DNA from: Rhizobium lusitanum
GTDB taxonomy: Bacteria > Pseudomonadota > Alphaproteobacteria > Rhizobiales > Rhizobiaceae
DNA: 64,000 nt
NCBI RefSeq assembly: GCF_014189535.1
Contig: NZ_CP050305.1
Span: 62,001 to 126,000, forward strand
Reading direction: 5' to 3'
Positions 19,705-29,278 of the stretch are shown here, in pieces; position 1 is the stretch's first letter, and every line of letters begins with the position of its first letter. The notes beneath the pieces are model-generated. The model was given only the letters and a program-made list of their open reading frames with translations, had not been told where the DNA came from and did not search any database. Both the position numbers and the translations under genes were made by a program.

Positions 19705-20730
19705 TTATTGGTCAAGCTTCATCGGGTCGGCGACGACGACCTTGCCTGCGACGATCTCGTCCTTCAGAACGCGCACTTTCTCGATGACATCCGGGTATTT
19801 GGCGATCAGGCAGTCTGATTTGTCGACCTCCGGCTGCAGACCGGTGAGTGTCATGCCGCCTTCGGAAAGGCCGAGGGCGACCACCTGTTCGCGCTTGCCG
19901 GTCAGAATATCCTTGACGCCCTTTTCGACCGCGACATCGGTGAGCTTTATGACATTATCCATCACTTGGCCCGGCGACTGCTTGCATTGGTTGACATCGA
20001 CGCCGAAGGCCGCCGCACCGGGGAAATCTTCCATTGCCTTGAAGATGCCGCCGTTCGAACCAGAGGCAGCGGCAAGGACGCGATCCACATCGCCTGTCAA
20101 CATGACGGTTGCGCGCTGCTGGCCACGGGCCGGGTCGGAGAAGGGATTATCGCCGCCGATCCAGAGGTTCGCCGCGGTCTTGATATCCGGTTTCACGTGC
20201 TTGGCGCCGGCGAGGAAAGCGTCGTTGTAGCGATGAATGAATGGGATATCGAGCGCGCCGATGGCACCGACCTTACCGGTCTCGCTGGTCAAAGCCGCTT
20301 CGGCGCCCGCCAGGAAATTGGTCTCATACTCGCGGAACACCGAGCAATAGATGTTCGGCAGCATTTTGGACGGGCAGCTGTCGATCTGCAGGAATTTGAC
20401 GTTGGGATACTGGACGGCGACCTCCGGCAGGATGTCGTTGAATTCGAAGGTGATGGCGACAACCAAATCAGCGCCGTCCTTGGCAGCGGCTTCAAGATTC
20501 TGGCGCTGGGTAGTCGGATCGGTGCTCTCATAGGTCTTGGCAGTACCGCCAAGCTCCTTGGCTGCGCGCTCGGTACCGATCTTCCCAAGCATCAGGAAGC
20601 TGTTCACCCCCACCGGATCGGAAGAGACATAGATAATGAGCGGCTTGCCGCTTTCGGCGACGGCGGGCTTAATTGAAGCGACAGTTGAAAGCGCCATGAT
20701 ACTGGCGGCGAGCATTTTCCCAAATTTCAT
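19705..20730 (-). CDS. BMP-family substrate-binding protein
   Basis: A 341-residue periplasmic binding protein with an N-terminal signal peptide (MKFGKMLAASIMALSTVAS, cleavage likely after 'AVAES' or nearby). The mature part has the BMP (basic membrane protein, PnrA-like) pattern 'GSNGGIFKAMEDFPG' and 'GVDVNQCKQSPGQVMDNVIK'. The start at 20730 is preceded by AGGGGA. PnrA-like proteins bind purine nucleosides, which fits the nucleoside hydrolase in the same operon. The operon promoter is probably near 20925-20953, about 200 bases upstream. Confidence 0.9.
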   Translation of the reverse strand: MKFGKMLAASIMALSTVASIKPAVAESGKPLIIYVSSDPVGVNSFLMLGKIGTERAAKELGGTAKTYESTDPTTQRQNLEAAAKDGADLVVAITFEFNDILPEVAVQYPNVKFLQIDSCPSKMLPNIYCSVFREYETNFLAGAEAALTSETGKVGAIGALDIPFIHRYNDAFLAGAKHVKPDIKTAANLWIGGDNPFSDPARGQQRATVMLTGDVDRVLAAASGSNGGIFKAMEDFPGAAAFGVDVNQCKQSPGQVMDNVIKLTDVAVEKGVKDILTGKREQVVALGLSEGGMTLTGLQPEVDKSDCLIAKYPDVIEKVRVLKDEIVAGKVVVADPMKLDQ

Positions 20731-21083
20731 GTGTTCCCCTATTTTATTCTTTGTTGGACCTCTTGCCACGAAATCCCTGGGGCACGTCGTGAGATCCAAT
20801 GATACGGGCGTCGGCAAGTCCCGGCTTCATTCGGGATTCTCGCCTATCGAAATGCAATTCCGGGCGCTGCATTTCGCAAGTTTTAGAATTTTATAAAATC
20901 ATCTCCAAACCGATAACTCAAGAAACGCTATTCGATGATATCGTGGATGTCAATCTGGTTATTACCAGAATTTGCGATGCGTCGCGCGGTCATTTCATTG
21001 CGCACTGAAGTGGCGTATGATTGGCGCAAAATAGGATCTCACCTCAAGCCTCCGACTATTTCTCCACGCTTCATGCTCCAGCC
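20731..21083. other. Leader and promoter region of the nucleoside importer
   Basis: This 353-base gap holds the operator/-35 unit at 20948-20969 and about 195 bases of leader before the binding-protein start. I see no gene. The right part runs into the terminal repeat of an IS6 element. Confidence 0.5.
20948..20969 (-). promoter_or_regulatory. Second HutC-type operator with -35 box
   Basis: TCTGGTTATTACCAGA at 20954-20969 differs by one base from the palindrome at 14036-14051, and the adjoining minus-strand -35 TTGACA (20948-20953) is identical. A -10 is weak (TAGCGT, 20925-20930). The site lies upstream of the binding-protein gene, so the importer and hydrolase should share the GntR regulator with the aldolase block. 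Confidence 0.72.
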
Positions 21084-21975
21084 GGCTCTGTTGCAAAATT
21101 TCCGCTGATGCCCGAAAGAGCGTTGTCAATTTGCAGCGAGACTTTTGATGGGTGATTTCAAGTGGCGTCATTTTCAGGGTGAGATTATCGTTTGGGCGGT
21201 CCGCTGGTATTGTCGCTATGGGGTGAGCTACCGCGACCTTGAACAGATGATGGGTGAGCGGGGTGTGCCCGTAGATCATTCGGCGATTTACCGCTGGGTC
21301 CAGAAATATGCGCCGGAGATTGAAAAGCGGTTGCGATGGCACTGGCGCCGGCCGCAGTCAACGAGCTGGCGCGTTGATGAAACCTACGTGAAGGTCCGCG
21401 GACAATGGACTTACCTTTACCGGGCCGTCGACAAATTCGGTAATACCATCGATTTCTATCTGTCTCCGACCCGCAATGCCAAAGCGGCCAAGCGCTTTCT
21501 CGGGAAAGCCTTAAATGGCCTGAAGGACTAGGAAACGCCAACTGTAATCAACACCGACAAAGCGCCGACTTACGGCGTCGCGATTGCGGAACTGAAGGCC
21601 GATGGCAAATGCCCCGGGGACCTCATGCACCGGCAGGTCAAATATCTGAACAATGTCGTTGAGGCCGATCACGGCAAGCTGAAGCAACTGATCAAACCGG
21701 TGAGAGGATTCAAGACGCTGAAAACAGCCTATGCGACAATCAAAGGTTTTGAGGTTATGCGCACTTTACGGAAGGGCCAGGCAGCCGTTTTCAATCTCAC
21801 CGGCGACATCCGCGGAGAAGCACGCATAGTTGAACGAGCCTTTGGCATCGGACCGAGCGCACTGACGGAGGCCGTAGCACTGCTCGCTCAGAATCTCGAA
21901 AACAGCGTAGCTGCCACGTAATCGACGTCCCAACCAACGGCCATCATAACCAAAAGGGAAATTTGCAACAGAGCC
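21084..21975 (+). mobile_element. IS6-family insertion sequence
   Basis: Terminal repeats GGCTCTGTTGCAAAATTT (21084-21101) and the inverted AAATTTGCAACAGAGCC (ending 21975) enclose a transposase gene. The length of 892 bases is normal for IS6. No 8-bp target duplication is evident (ctccagcc versus ccacaggc), so recombination between copies probably occurred. The transposase carries an in-frame amber codon. Confidence 0.88.
21148..21921 (+). pseudogene. IS6-family transposase with an internal stop
   Basis: The protein reads MGDFKWRHFQGEIIVWAVRW and includes the DDE residues in 'WRVDETYVKV', 'INTDKAPTYG' and 'EADHGKLKQ'. The frame halts at 21529 (TAG) after 'LNGLKD' and continues in the same frame 'ETPTVINTDK'. 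Other members have Trp at this position, so a TGG to TAG change is the simplest explanation. Without suppression no active enzyme is made because the second and third catalytic residues lie beyond the stop. Confidence 0.85.
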
Positions 21976-22006
21976 CCACAGGCTACGCTCGGCAGGTTGC
22001 AGCCTG

Positions 22007-22306
22007 ATGGCGCGCCCGACGCATGTCTACACGATGGACTACGTCGGCAAGCTGATCGGCGAGAACCTCGAACTTCTCCAAGAAATCGCCAGCAACTCGG
22101 ACAACATCGACTACGGCGAGATGATCCATGCCTACGATGGAAGCCAAGAGAGCATCGCCACCTTCACCGAACGAGGCGTCGAGAGCGTGAAGGAGTTTCT
22201 CGCCGATATCCGCGCCTGGGATGGCGGTGTCCGGCAATTCCTCGTCGACGAGCAATGCGATCCAGAAAAAATCGAACGCATCATGGAGGACGAGGCAAAA
22301 TCATAA
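22007..22306 (+). CDS. Small hypothetical protein
   Basis: A 99-residue acidic protein (MARPTHVYTMDYVGKLIGEN...) with no signal peptide or membrane segment. The regular pattern of helices ('IGENLELLQEIASNSDNIDY') suggests a compact soluble fold. I believe similar small proteins occur on rhizobial plasmids, but I cannot name a function. It begins 31 bases after the IS6 right end, so its native promoter may have been replaced. Confidence 0.65.
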   Translation: MARPTHVYTMDYVGKLIGENLELLQEIASNSDNIDYGEMIHAYDGSQESIATFTERGVESVKEFLADIRAWDGGVRQFLVDEQCDPEKIERIMEDEAKS

Positions 22307-22525
22307 GCCCCGCGGCCTTCCCCGGATGGATACTGTGATCGGATCGAAACTCAAGGCGAGACACTTCGACAATTAGTAGACTGAAGCAAAGATTGGCGTC
22401 CGCATTCTTACCCGGATGACCGAACGTGGCCGTCCAGAGCTCACGTGCGTTGCATGAAATGCGCCTTGGGTAAGGGTTATCTCAACCCAAATCTGATCCC
22501 TGCAACAAAGCCGGCCAGAGCCGTT

Positions 22526-23368
22526 TTACTCATGCCGGATAGGAAGCGTAGGAATCAGTTGCTCCATCAGGGCGCGAAGTTTAGGGCGCACGATTGTCAT
22601 GGAGGCCCAGACCTCATTCTCTGTTGTAATATGTGCGTGATCGACCGCGCTGACAGCGATGTCGGTGATCGCTGAGATGGCGAGTACTTTCAGGCCGACA
22701 TGACGGGCGACAATAACCTCGGGAACGGTCGACATGCCAACAAGATCGCAACCGGCGAGCCGCAGCAGCCTAATCAGCGCCGGGGGCTCGAAACTCGGCC
22801 CTACCACATGGGCATAGACGCCGCGCTGAACCTCAGGGGCGAGCCGCTGCACAAGATCGATCAGATCGGCATCATAGGCTTTGTTCATCGACGGAAAGCG
22901 GGGACCTGCCTCTGAATCGTTAGGGCCGCGCAAGGGATCGAGACCGGCGGCGACCGCCAAGGACAGATGATCCTCGATGACGACAAGATCGCCGACACGG
23001 TAATCAGGGCGGATACCGCCGGCAGCATTTGTCAGCAGCAGCGTCCTGGCGCCGAGCGCAGCCATGACGCGAATCGGAAAGGTCACCTGCTGCGGATCGT
23101 AACCTTCATACATATGGACTCGCCCCTGCATGACCACGCAAGGACGATCAAGGAGCGTACCGACGATAAGCGCGCCGACATGGCCAGGTGCGGTCGCGAC
23201 CGGAAAATGCGGGATGTCTGAATAGGATATGGCGATGCCATCGACCGCGTTGGCGAAATCGCCCAATCCCGAACCGAGTACCAGAGCGAATTCAGGCCGG
23301 AGGGAAACCCGCGCTTGAATGAAGTCTACCGCTTGCCTGACTAGTTCTTGCACACTTGCTGCCTCCAC
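22526..23368 (-). CDS. Purine-nucleoside/MTA-type phosphorylase
   Basis: A 280-residue trimeric-type purine nucleoside phosphorylase that splits nucleosides with phosphate to free base and pentose 1-phosphate. Phosphate-binding 'GSGLGDFAN' and 'RVHMYEGY', plus 'LLTNAAGGI' and 'GPSFEPPALIR', are conserved. The purine-selecting motif usually 'SLITN' is here 'SAITD' (Asp at about 236), a change associated with 6-aminopurines or methylthioadenosine in related enzymes. The start appears to be GTG at 23368. It is divergent from the SorC-type gene and close to the nucleoside importer cluster, suggesting a linked salvage role. Confidence 0.87.
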   Translation of the reverse strand: MEAASVQELVRQAVDFIQARVSLRPEFALVLGSGLGDFANAVDGIAISYSDIPHFPVATAPGHVGALIVGTLLDRPCVVMQGRVHMYEGYDPQQVTFPIRVMAALGARTLLLTNAAGGIRPDYRVGDLVVIEDHLSLAVAAGLDPLRGPNDSEAGPRFPSMNKAYDADLIDLVQRLAPEVQRGVYAHVVGPSFEPPALIRLLRLAGCDLVGMSTVPEVIVARHVGLKVLAISAITDIAVSAVDHAHITTENEVWASMTIVRPKLRALMEQLIPTLPIRHE

Positions 23369-23459
23369 CTGACCTTGACTTATGTTTTTCTGCTTGTCAT
23401 TTGTACAATACTGCTGCGTCGGTCATTTGGCCGCTGCCACCGGGGGGAGGCAGGAGAAA

Positions 23460-24397
23460 ATGCATTCACCTATTGGACAACTCATCCACAAGGCTGCCTG
23501 GCTGTATTACGGGCAAGGGCTGCGCCAGGAGCAGATTGCCGAAATGCTTGGCATCTCGCGCGGAACGATCGTCACCTATCTGAAGAAGGCCAGGGACATC
23601 GGCGCCGTCAGCATTCGTGTCAATGCCGGCGTCTTCCGGGAGGATGTTCTTGCGCGTCAGCTGGAAGACAGTCTCGGTCTCGAATCGGTTTGGATCGTCC
23701 CCGATGGAACCGAAGAACTGATAATCGACTTCTCGATTGCGGCCGGAACGATCTTCCTCGATCTCGTCAAGCCCGGACACAGTATCGCGCTTGCTTGGGG
23801 GAGACTGTCTACGACATCGTCGATGCCCTGCCGATGGTTGATCTTGAGGGCGTCTCCGTGCTGCAAATGTGCGGCAACCTCGGCGCTCCATATAAATATC
23901 GTCCGGACCAGTGTACGCTGGAACTCGCCAGACGCCTGCGCGCCAGCGGCGAGAATCTGTATGCGCCTCTCGTACTGAGGACCGAAAAGCTGGCGAAAGC
24001 TCTGGCTGACGAATCGATAGTCCAGTCTCAGCTCGAGAAGCTGAGAGCCTGTGATCTTGCAATCTTTTCGCCGGGTTCCTGCACGCCGGAGAGCCATGTG
24101 ATATCCTGCGGCGCGATGATCGAACCCGAGCTTGCTGCTCTGGTGAAGGAGGGCGCGGTAGGACTGATCGCCGGGCGGATTATCGATCGCGACGGAAACG
24201 CCATGGACTGCAGTTATAACCGACGGCTGATCTCGATCGATCTTGGCGATCTGCGCGCCTTGCCGCGACGTTTGTGCGTCGCTCGCAAAGTCGAGAAGGC
24301 TTCTGCCGTGTCGGCTGCTTTGCGCGGAGGGTACGTCACGCATCTGGTGATCACCAGTGCAATCGCAGCTCAACTGGCAAAGACAATCGACATTTGA
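23460..24397 (+). pseudogene. SorC/DeoR-type sugar-binding regulator, frameshifted
   Basis: The first frame starts MHSPIGQLIHKAAWLYY with a helix-turn-helix ('LRQEQIAEMLGISRGTIVTY') and runs to 'GHSIALAWG', then derails. The next frame continues 'ETVYDIVDALPMVDLEGVSV' through to 24397 with the usual SorC sugar-binding domain. A single missing G in a run of five near 23800-23805 explains it. It follows a good ribosome site (GGAGG...GGAG). It is divergent from the phosphorylase, its likely target. A homopolymer sequencing error must be excluded before calling it dead. Confidence 0.8.
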
Positions 24398-24475
24398 ACC
24401 CCTGCGCCGTCCCCCGGCGTCGGGGCGGTTGTGTGCCAAGCGGGTTCCATTTGCTGCTTTTCGGCCAGATTGCAT

Positions 24476-25216
24476 CTAGAGGACGCGCTTTAGGAATTCG
24501 CGGGTCCGTTCATGCTGCGGATACTCGAAGATCTGCGTGGGTTTGCCCTCTTCAACGATAACGCCCTTGTCGAGGAAACAGATCCTGTCGGCGGCCTCTC
24601 GTGCGAAACTCATCTCATGGGTTGCTAGAACCATGGTCATTCCCATGCGCTTCAGTTCGCGCACGACATCAAGCACTTCAGCCACAAGCTCCGGATCGAG
24701 TGCCGACGTCACTTCGTCGAACAGCATGATTTCAGGCTTCATCGCCAAAGCCCGGATGATCGCCACGCGCTGTTGCTGCCCACCAGACATCTGGTCGGGG
24801 TAGTGCGTCAGCCGATCGGCAAGGCCGAACCGCGCAAACATGGCGGTAATCTCCGGCAGCAAGTCGGCGCGCGACCGCTTATGGATGCGTAGGGGCGCGA
24901 GCATGACGTTTTCGACCGCAGTCATATGCGGGAAAAGGTTGTAGCTCTGGAAGACTATGCCGATGCGTCGCCGGATCAATTGGGGATCGAGGTCCGGATC
25001 GGTGATGTCAGCGCCGTCAAGCAGGATCTCCCCATCGTCGATCTGCTCCAGCAGATTTATGCATCTGAGGAGTGTGGATTTGCCGGACCCGGACGCCCCG
25101 ATCAGGCAGACCATTTCCCCTTCCCGAACGGTGAGACCAATTCCCTTGCAGACTTCCAGAGGGCCGAAGCTCTTGCGGACGCCGGACAGTTGTAGCTTGA
25201 TGCTGCGATCCATCAA
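24476..25216 (-). CDS. Polar amino-acid ABC transporter, ATP-binding protein
   Basis: A 246-residue GlnQ/HisP-type ATPase. Walker A '[15 protein letters not shown]', Q-loop '[10 protein letters not shown]', ABC signature '[11 protein letters not shown]' and Walker B '[14 protein letters not shown]' are intact. It overlaps the permease gene at 25213 by four bases and is the last gene of a three-gene minus-strand operon with the binding protein at 26084. The system imports a polar amino acid; a sulfur amino acid is a fair guess from the neighbouring PLP enzyme. Confidence 0.92.
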   Translation of the reverse strand: MMDRSIKLQLSGVRKSFGPLEVCKGIGLTVREGEMVCLIGASGSGKSTLLRCINLLEQIDDGEILLDGADITDPDLDPQLIRRRIGIVFQSYNLFPHMTAVENVMLAPLRIHKRSRADLLPEITAMFARFGLADRLTHYPDQMSGGQQQRVAIIRALAMKPEIMLFDEVTSALDPELVAEVLDVVRELKRMGMTMVLATHEMSFAREAADRICFLDKGVIVEEGKPTQIFEYPQHERTREFLKRVL

Positions 25217-26073
25217 CTCCGCTCCCTATTCTGCCGTGCGATCAGCCGGTCGGCATAGCGCGTGGCGGGCACGGTCACGGCCAGGAAGATGATCGATGCA
25301 CCGACATACGGTGTAAAATTAGCCAGCAGCGACTTTTCGACGCCAGCCTGTCGGAGCAGCTCCACAGGCCCGATGAAGGATAGGAGGGCGACATCCTTCT
25401 GAAGCGAAACGAAGTTGTTCATGTTAGCGGGGATCACTCGACGGATCGCCTGCGGCAGGATTACAAACCGCATAATGTCGGCATGCGACAAACCCAGCGA
25501 TTTCGCCGCCGATCTCTGCGACTCGTGGATCGATTCGATCCCGGTGCGATACACTTCGGCGACAAAGGCCGAATAGCTCAGCACCAATGCTACACTTCCC
25601 CAGATGTAAGGACTGTTCCACGGCCGCAGCAAGCCGAGCCCAGGAACACCGAAGCCGATCAGGTAAATGACCAGAATCACCGGCACACCACGAAAGACAT
25701 CGCTGTATGCCACACCGAAAAGCCTTAAAGGGTATAAAGCCGGCGATCGCGCATCCCGGCACAGCGCGATGACAAGCCCAAGGACGGCTATGATCGGCGC
25801 GCACCACATGAAGATTGCGATATCGATGAGAAAAGCCGCCAGCAAGTTTGGAAAGGTTGACAACAGTATATCAACGTTGAAAAAGGCCGCTTGAACCTTC
25901 GGCCAACCCGGTGCCATTCGCACAAGGAGGACCAGCAGGCCGACAACGCCTATTGTGCTGGAGATCGCGATGGCAAGGCTCCTTTGCAAAAGCCTTTGCT
26001 CGCGCAGCTGCTTGCGGTTAGGGCCGGACGCACCTGCCCTACACACCAACCACATGTTCTTGTCTAAGGTCAT
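25213..26073 (-). CDS. Polar amino-acid ABC transporter, permease
   Basis: A 286-residue inner-membrane permease of the HisM/GlnP type. Several membrane segments are visible ('[13 protein letters not shown]', '[13 protein letters not shown]'), and the EAA loop that contacts the ATPase appears as '[20 protein letters not shown]'. It has a charged N-terminal extension ('[15 protein letters not shown]'). It is tightly linked to the ATPase and starts 11 bases after the binding-protein stop, so all three are co-transcribed. Confidence 0.9.
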   Translation of the reverse strand: MTLDKNMWLVCRAGASGPNRKQLREQRLLQRSLAIAISSTIGVVGLLVLLVRMAPGWPKVQAAFFNVDILLSTFPNLLAAFLIDIAIFMWCAPIIAVLGLVIALCRDARSPALYPLRLFGVAYSDVFRGVPVILVIYLIGFGVPGLGLLRPWNSPYIWGSVALVLSYSAFVAEVYRTGIESIHESQRSAAKSLGLSHADIMRFVILPQAIRRVIPANMNNFVSLQKDVALLSFIGPVELLRQAGVEKSLLANFTPYVGASIIFLAVTVPATRYADRLIARQNRERS

Positions 26074-26083
26074 CTGGCCACGC

Positions 26084-26914
26084 CTACTTGATCAACGGCA
26101 CGCCCGTGGCATTCTGCAGCCATTCGGCCTCGATTGCCGCAAGCTTGCCATCTTTCACCATCCCGGCGATCGCAGCGTCCGCGCATACGCGCAACGGGTT
26201 TCCCTTTTCGAAGACGAGCCCAAATTGGTCCAGCCCGGTCTCTTCATCGCCATGCGGAAACTGGCCGAGCACCACACCGTCGTCGAGAACAGCAGCCGCC
26301 ATGTAGAGGGCCGTCGGCAGGTCGAGGAGGGTCGCATCGATCTGCCCTGCCTTGAGGGCCTCGCTTATATCCGCCGTGTCGTCAAAGAGCGACGGCTCCG
26401 CCGCAGGACCGATTAACGTTTTGATCGCGCCCGGCGCGGTGGAACCGGCGACTGCACCCCAGACAAGCTTCCTAATCGACGCTACCGTTGCAACAGCGCC
26501 GGCCGCGACCACTGGTTTCCGCACCAGAACGGCCCGTGCAGCGGTATAATATGGCGTAGAGAAATCAATAACTTTCGCCCGCTCCGTGGTAATCGAATAT
26601 TGCTGAAGATTGAAGTCGAAATCCTTGGCGCCAGGCTGGATGGCCTGATCGAAGGAGGTTCGGACCCACTCCACCTTGTCTGCAGGATAGCCCATTCGGG
26701 CAGCTACCTCGTAAGCGACAGCCGCTTCAAACCCCTTTCCAGACTTTGGATCATCATCGAGTACCCACGGGAAGTAGGTCGGGTTTCCGGTGGCGACCGT
26801 CAGGATACCTGGCTTAATCGTCGGGGATAGGCATTTTTCATTCGCGCTAGCATGCCCAGCGAACAGCGCGAAAATGCCAGCAGCGATAATGAGGTCAAGC
26901 TTTTTCAAATTCAT
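26084..26914 (-). CDS. Amino-acid ABC transporter, substrate-binding protein
   Basis: A 276-residue periplasmic protein (family SBP_bac_3) with an N-terminal signal peptide (MNLKKLDLIIAAGIFALFAG, cleavage near 'HASA-NE'). 'SGKGFEAAVAYEVAARMGYP' and 'DFNLQQYSITTERAKVIDFS' are family features of amino-acid binders. I chose the start at 26914 at the signal peptide; in-frame codons further up to 27052 overlap the divergent promoter. It is the first gene of the operon and is 141 bases from the divergent PLP enzyme. Confidence 0.9.
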   Translation of the reverse strand: MNLKKLDLIIAAGIFALFAGHASANEKCLSPTIKPGILTVATGNPTYFPWVLDDDPKSGKGFEAAVAYEVAARMGYPADKVEWVRTSFDQAIQPGAKDFDFNLQQYSITTERAKVIDFSTPYYTAARAVLVRKPVVAAGAVATVASIRKLVWGAVAGSTAPGAIKTLIGPAAEPSLFDDTADISEALKAGQIDATLLDLPTALYMAAAVLDDGVVLGQFPHGDEETGLDQFGLVFEKGNPLRVCADAAIAGMVKDGKLAAIEAEWLQNATGVPLIK

Positions 26915-27055
26915 ATTTATAAGTTCCCACTTTTTTAGCTCCACCGTTTTTGAAGGTGGATTTATACTTTTGGCAATGGCATTTACAAAAAGACAAGATA
27001 CGGTCACTGTCAAGGGAATTAGAAAGCCTTCATTCCGAACGACTGGAGTCATAGC

Positions 27056-28354
27056 GTGCCTGACATTTCAAACTCTCGGCGCTTCGCGACCGTCGTCAAT
27101 CATCTGGGCGAACATGATGACGGCCGGTTCTCCCACACGATGCCGATCTACCAGACTTCGACATTCGGCTTTGTCGATGTCGAGGACGCGGGCGCGGTTC
27201 TCGGTGACCGGACAAAGGGTCGCTATGTCTACACACGAGGAAGCAATCCGAACGCTCGCCACCTGGCAACCAAGATCGCCTATCTGGAAGGCATGGACCT
27301 GATCGCGGCGGCGCCGGAGCGCGATCCCGCCGAAATCGTGGCGGGTGAAGTGACATCTTCGGGCCTGGCAGCAATCGCCTGCGTGGCGCTGACATTCCTG
27401 AAAGCCGGTGATACTGCCATCGTTCAAGCCGCTGCCTATGGGGGTGCGCTGAGCTTCTGGGAAACCGTCGTCCCACGCTACGGAGTAAAGACCGTCTTCG
27501 TTCATGGAACTGACCCGGAAAGCTGGGCGGCCGCCTTAAATGCCAATCCCGATGCCCGGATCGTTTACCTGGAGACCCCTTCGACCCCTTTGCTGCGCAT
27601 TTACGATCTTAGCGCCATCGTCAAGATGGCGCATGGAATTGGAGCGCTCTGCGTCGTCGACAATACTGCCGCCACGCCATACCATCAGCGCCCCCTATCC
27701 TTCGGAGCAGACTACGTCGTCCACTCGACGACCAAATACATCAATGGACACGGCCTCCAGATCGGTGGCGCGATCGTATCGCGCCATGTTGAAACCATGA
27801 TTGTCGGCGGTGCTGTCTGGAACACAGTCGTCTTCCACGGTACGACGCCAAGCCCCAACGATTGCTGGCTGAGCAACAACGGGCTTAAAACGTTGGAGTT
27901 GAGAATGCAGAGGCATTCCGCCAATGCCCTGGAACTCGCCGAATTCCTGGAGAAGCAAGATGCCATCGCTCGGGTTTTCTACCCCGGTCTCGCCTCTTCT
28001 CCAGATCACGATCTCGCCAGGCGGCAAATGCACAATGGCTTCAGCGGCCTGGTTTCCTTCGAGGTTGAGGGCGGAGCCGAGAACGCGCTTTCGCTGATGA
28101 AGCATTTGCGGCTTCCGATCATCGCTTCGAGCTTCGGTACCACGGACAGTCTCATCCAGCATCCAGGGACGATGAGCCATTCCTACATGACGGAAGAGCA
28201 AAAGCAGGCCTCGGGCATTACGCCGGGTCTGATCCGCATGTCAGTCGGTATCGAGGCGATAGACGATCTCATGGAAGATTTTGAGCGCGCATTAAAGATC
28301 ATGCGTGATCTATGGCCCAGTCAGGATTTGTCCCGCGGTATCCGTCATGGGTGA
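27056..28354 (+). CDS. PLP-dependent trans-sulfuration enzyme
   Basis: A 432-residue Cys/Met-metabolism PLP enzyme, the group that includes cystathionine gamma-lyase, methionine gamma-lyase and O-acetylhomoserine sulfhydrylase. The PLP lysine lies in 'HSTTKYINGH' (about Lys227) and 'RYVYTRGSNPNARHLATKIA' binds the cofactor phosphate of the partner subunit. It starts with GTG. It is divergent from an amino-acid importer, suggesting the imported amino acid is degraded or rebuilt here, for example by gamma-elimination. Which reaction it catalyses cannot be decided from motifs alone. Confidence 0.88.
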   Translation: MPDISNSRRFATVVNHLGEHDDGRFSHTMPIYQTSTFGFVDVEDAGAVLGDRTKGRYVYTRGSNPNARHLATKIAYLEGMDLIAAAPERDPAEIVAGEVTSSGLAAIACVALTFLKAGDTAIVQAAAYGGALSFWETVVPRYGVKTVFVHGTDPESWAAALNANPDARIVYLETPSTPLLRIYDLSAIVKMAHGIGALCVVDNTAATPYHQRPLSFGADYVVHSTTKYINGHGLQIGGAIVSRHVETMIVGGAVWNTVVFHGTTPSPNDCWLSNNGLKTLELRMQRHSANALELAEFLEKQDAIARVFYPGLASSPDHDLARRQMHNGFSGLVSFEVEGGAENALSLMKHLRLPIIASSFGTTDSLIQHPGTMSHSYMTEEQKQASGITPGLIRMSVGIEAIDDLMEDFERALKIMRDLWPSQDLSRGIRHG

Positions 28355-28862
28355 AAGGTTCGCGCTGCTGCTTCTACGCGCCCTGCCCAAGATGGTTCTT
28401 TTGCAAAAATCCCGTTAACGTCCGAAAGAGCGCTGAAGATTCTCAGCGAGACTATTGATGAGCGATTTCAAATGGCGCGGCTTTGGTGCATGGCTCCCGG
28501 CGTGAATGGATTCTGCATCTTTGATGCTGTGACTATGCCGTTGTTGCCCCGGACCGGACGGACTTTGGGCGTGCACATGCCAGCATTCGGTTGAGGACGG
28601 CTGTGGATCTCAGTTACCGATTTCATTGAAGCGCTAAGCTGAAAATCCGATACGTCGCCTTGCGCCAAAATTCGCTGGGGCAGGGGACGTCGGCCCCTGG
28701 AAGGACCAGGGAATACCTAATTCACCGTGCGTGCTATGCATCGCACAAGCAACCATCGCCCCTCAGAGATTCGCGACTATCCAAGGCTCTTTACCGCTTT
28801 GGCAATTCAAAGCCGAAATTGAAATTCTTAGTTGAAATCGGGCTCAATGATGGCCGCTAACC
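28355..28862. other. Gap with an IS6 scar
   Basis: The first 130 bases include the IS6 left-end remnant at 28390-28485. Beyond it no frame looks like a known protein, and the longer frames on both strands lack any recognisable domain. Confidence 0.45.
28390..28485 (+). mobile_element. IS6-family left-end remnant
   Basis: About 95 bases track the left end of the IS6 copy at 21090-21185: 'ttgcaaaa', then 'cgaaagagcg', 'cagcgagac' and 'atttcaaatggcg' all align. The transposase is absent after its first codons. It shows that a second related IS6 copy once lay here. Confidence 0.7.
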
Positions 28863-29198
28863 TCAACCAGTGCAAGGCATTTTGACATTTGAAATCGGCA
28901 ACTGAAAGCGACACCAGGAGAGAACGGTCTCGCGGTAACCCCGCAGCTTGGCAGTCGCCTCGACGGCAATGACAATAGCTTGCATCTCGTCAAGCACCGA
29001 CGCAGCGAGGAAGACCGGAACATTCGAAAACAAATGCGGCCGAGACGCCATGAAGGTCTCGGAGAACCCAGGCTCGCCGGCCTCCAGCGACAATGCAGCC
29101 GAAAGTGCTGTCCCGTCGAGGGTAACGCAGAAGCATTTGCGGTTTAGCCGTGCCGCAAGCGACGAATCGGTTTCCGACGCGGTGGGAACTCGGGGCAT
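28863..29198 (-). CDS. Hypothetical protein, possibly truncated
   Basis: A 111-residue frame starting MPRVPTASETDSSLAARLNR with 'SRPHLFSNVPVFLAASVLDE' and an amphipathic helix. I recall similar N-terminal segments in conserved proteins from metal-resistance cassettes but cannot name the family. The last 20 residues after 'GYRETVLSW' look unlike a natural ending, so the gene may be cut off. It is on the same strand as, and downstream of, the DUF305 gene, suggesting a shared copper-responsive transcript. Confidence 0.5.
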   Translation of the reverse strand: MPRVPTASETDSSLAARLNRKCFCVTLDGTALSAALSLEAGEPGFSETFMASRPHLFSNVPVFLAASVLDEMQAIVIAVEATAKLRGYRETVLSWCRFQLPISNVKMPCTG

Positions 29199-29278
29199 AT
29201 TACATCTTTCGCCGGGGGCGAGAGGCCCTGGCCAATCGTCTCCGCTGTTGCCGGTGAGGCGGCTGCTTAGAACCCGTT

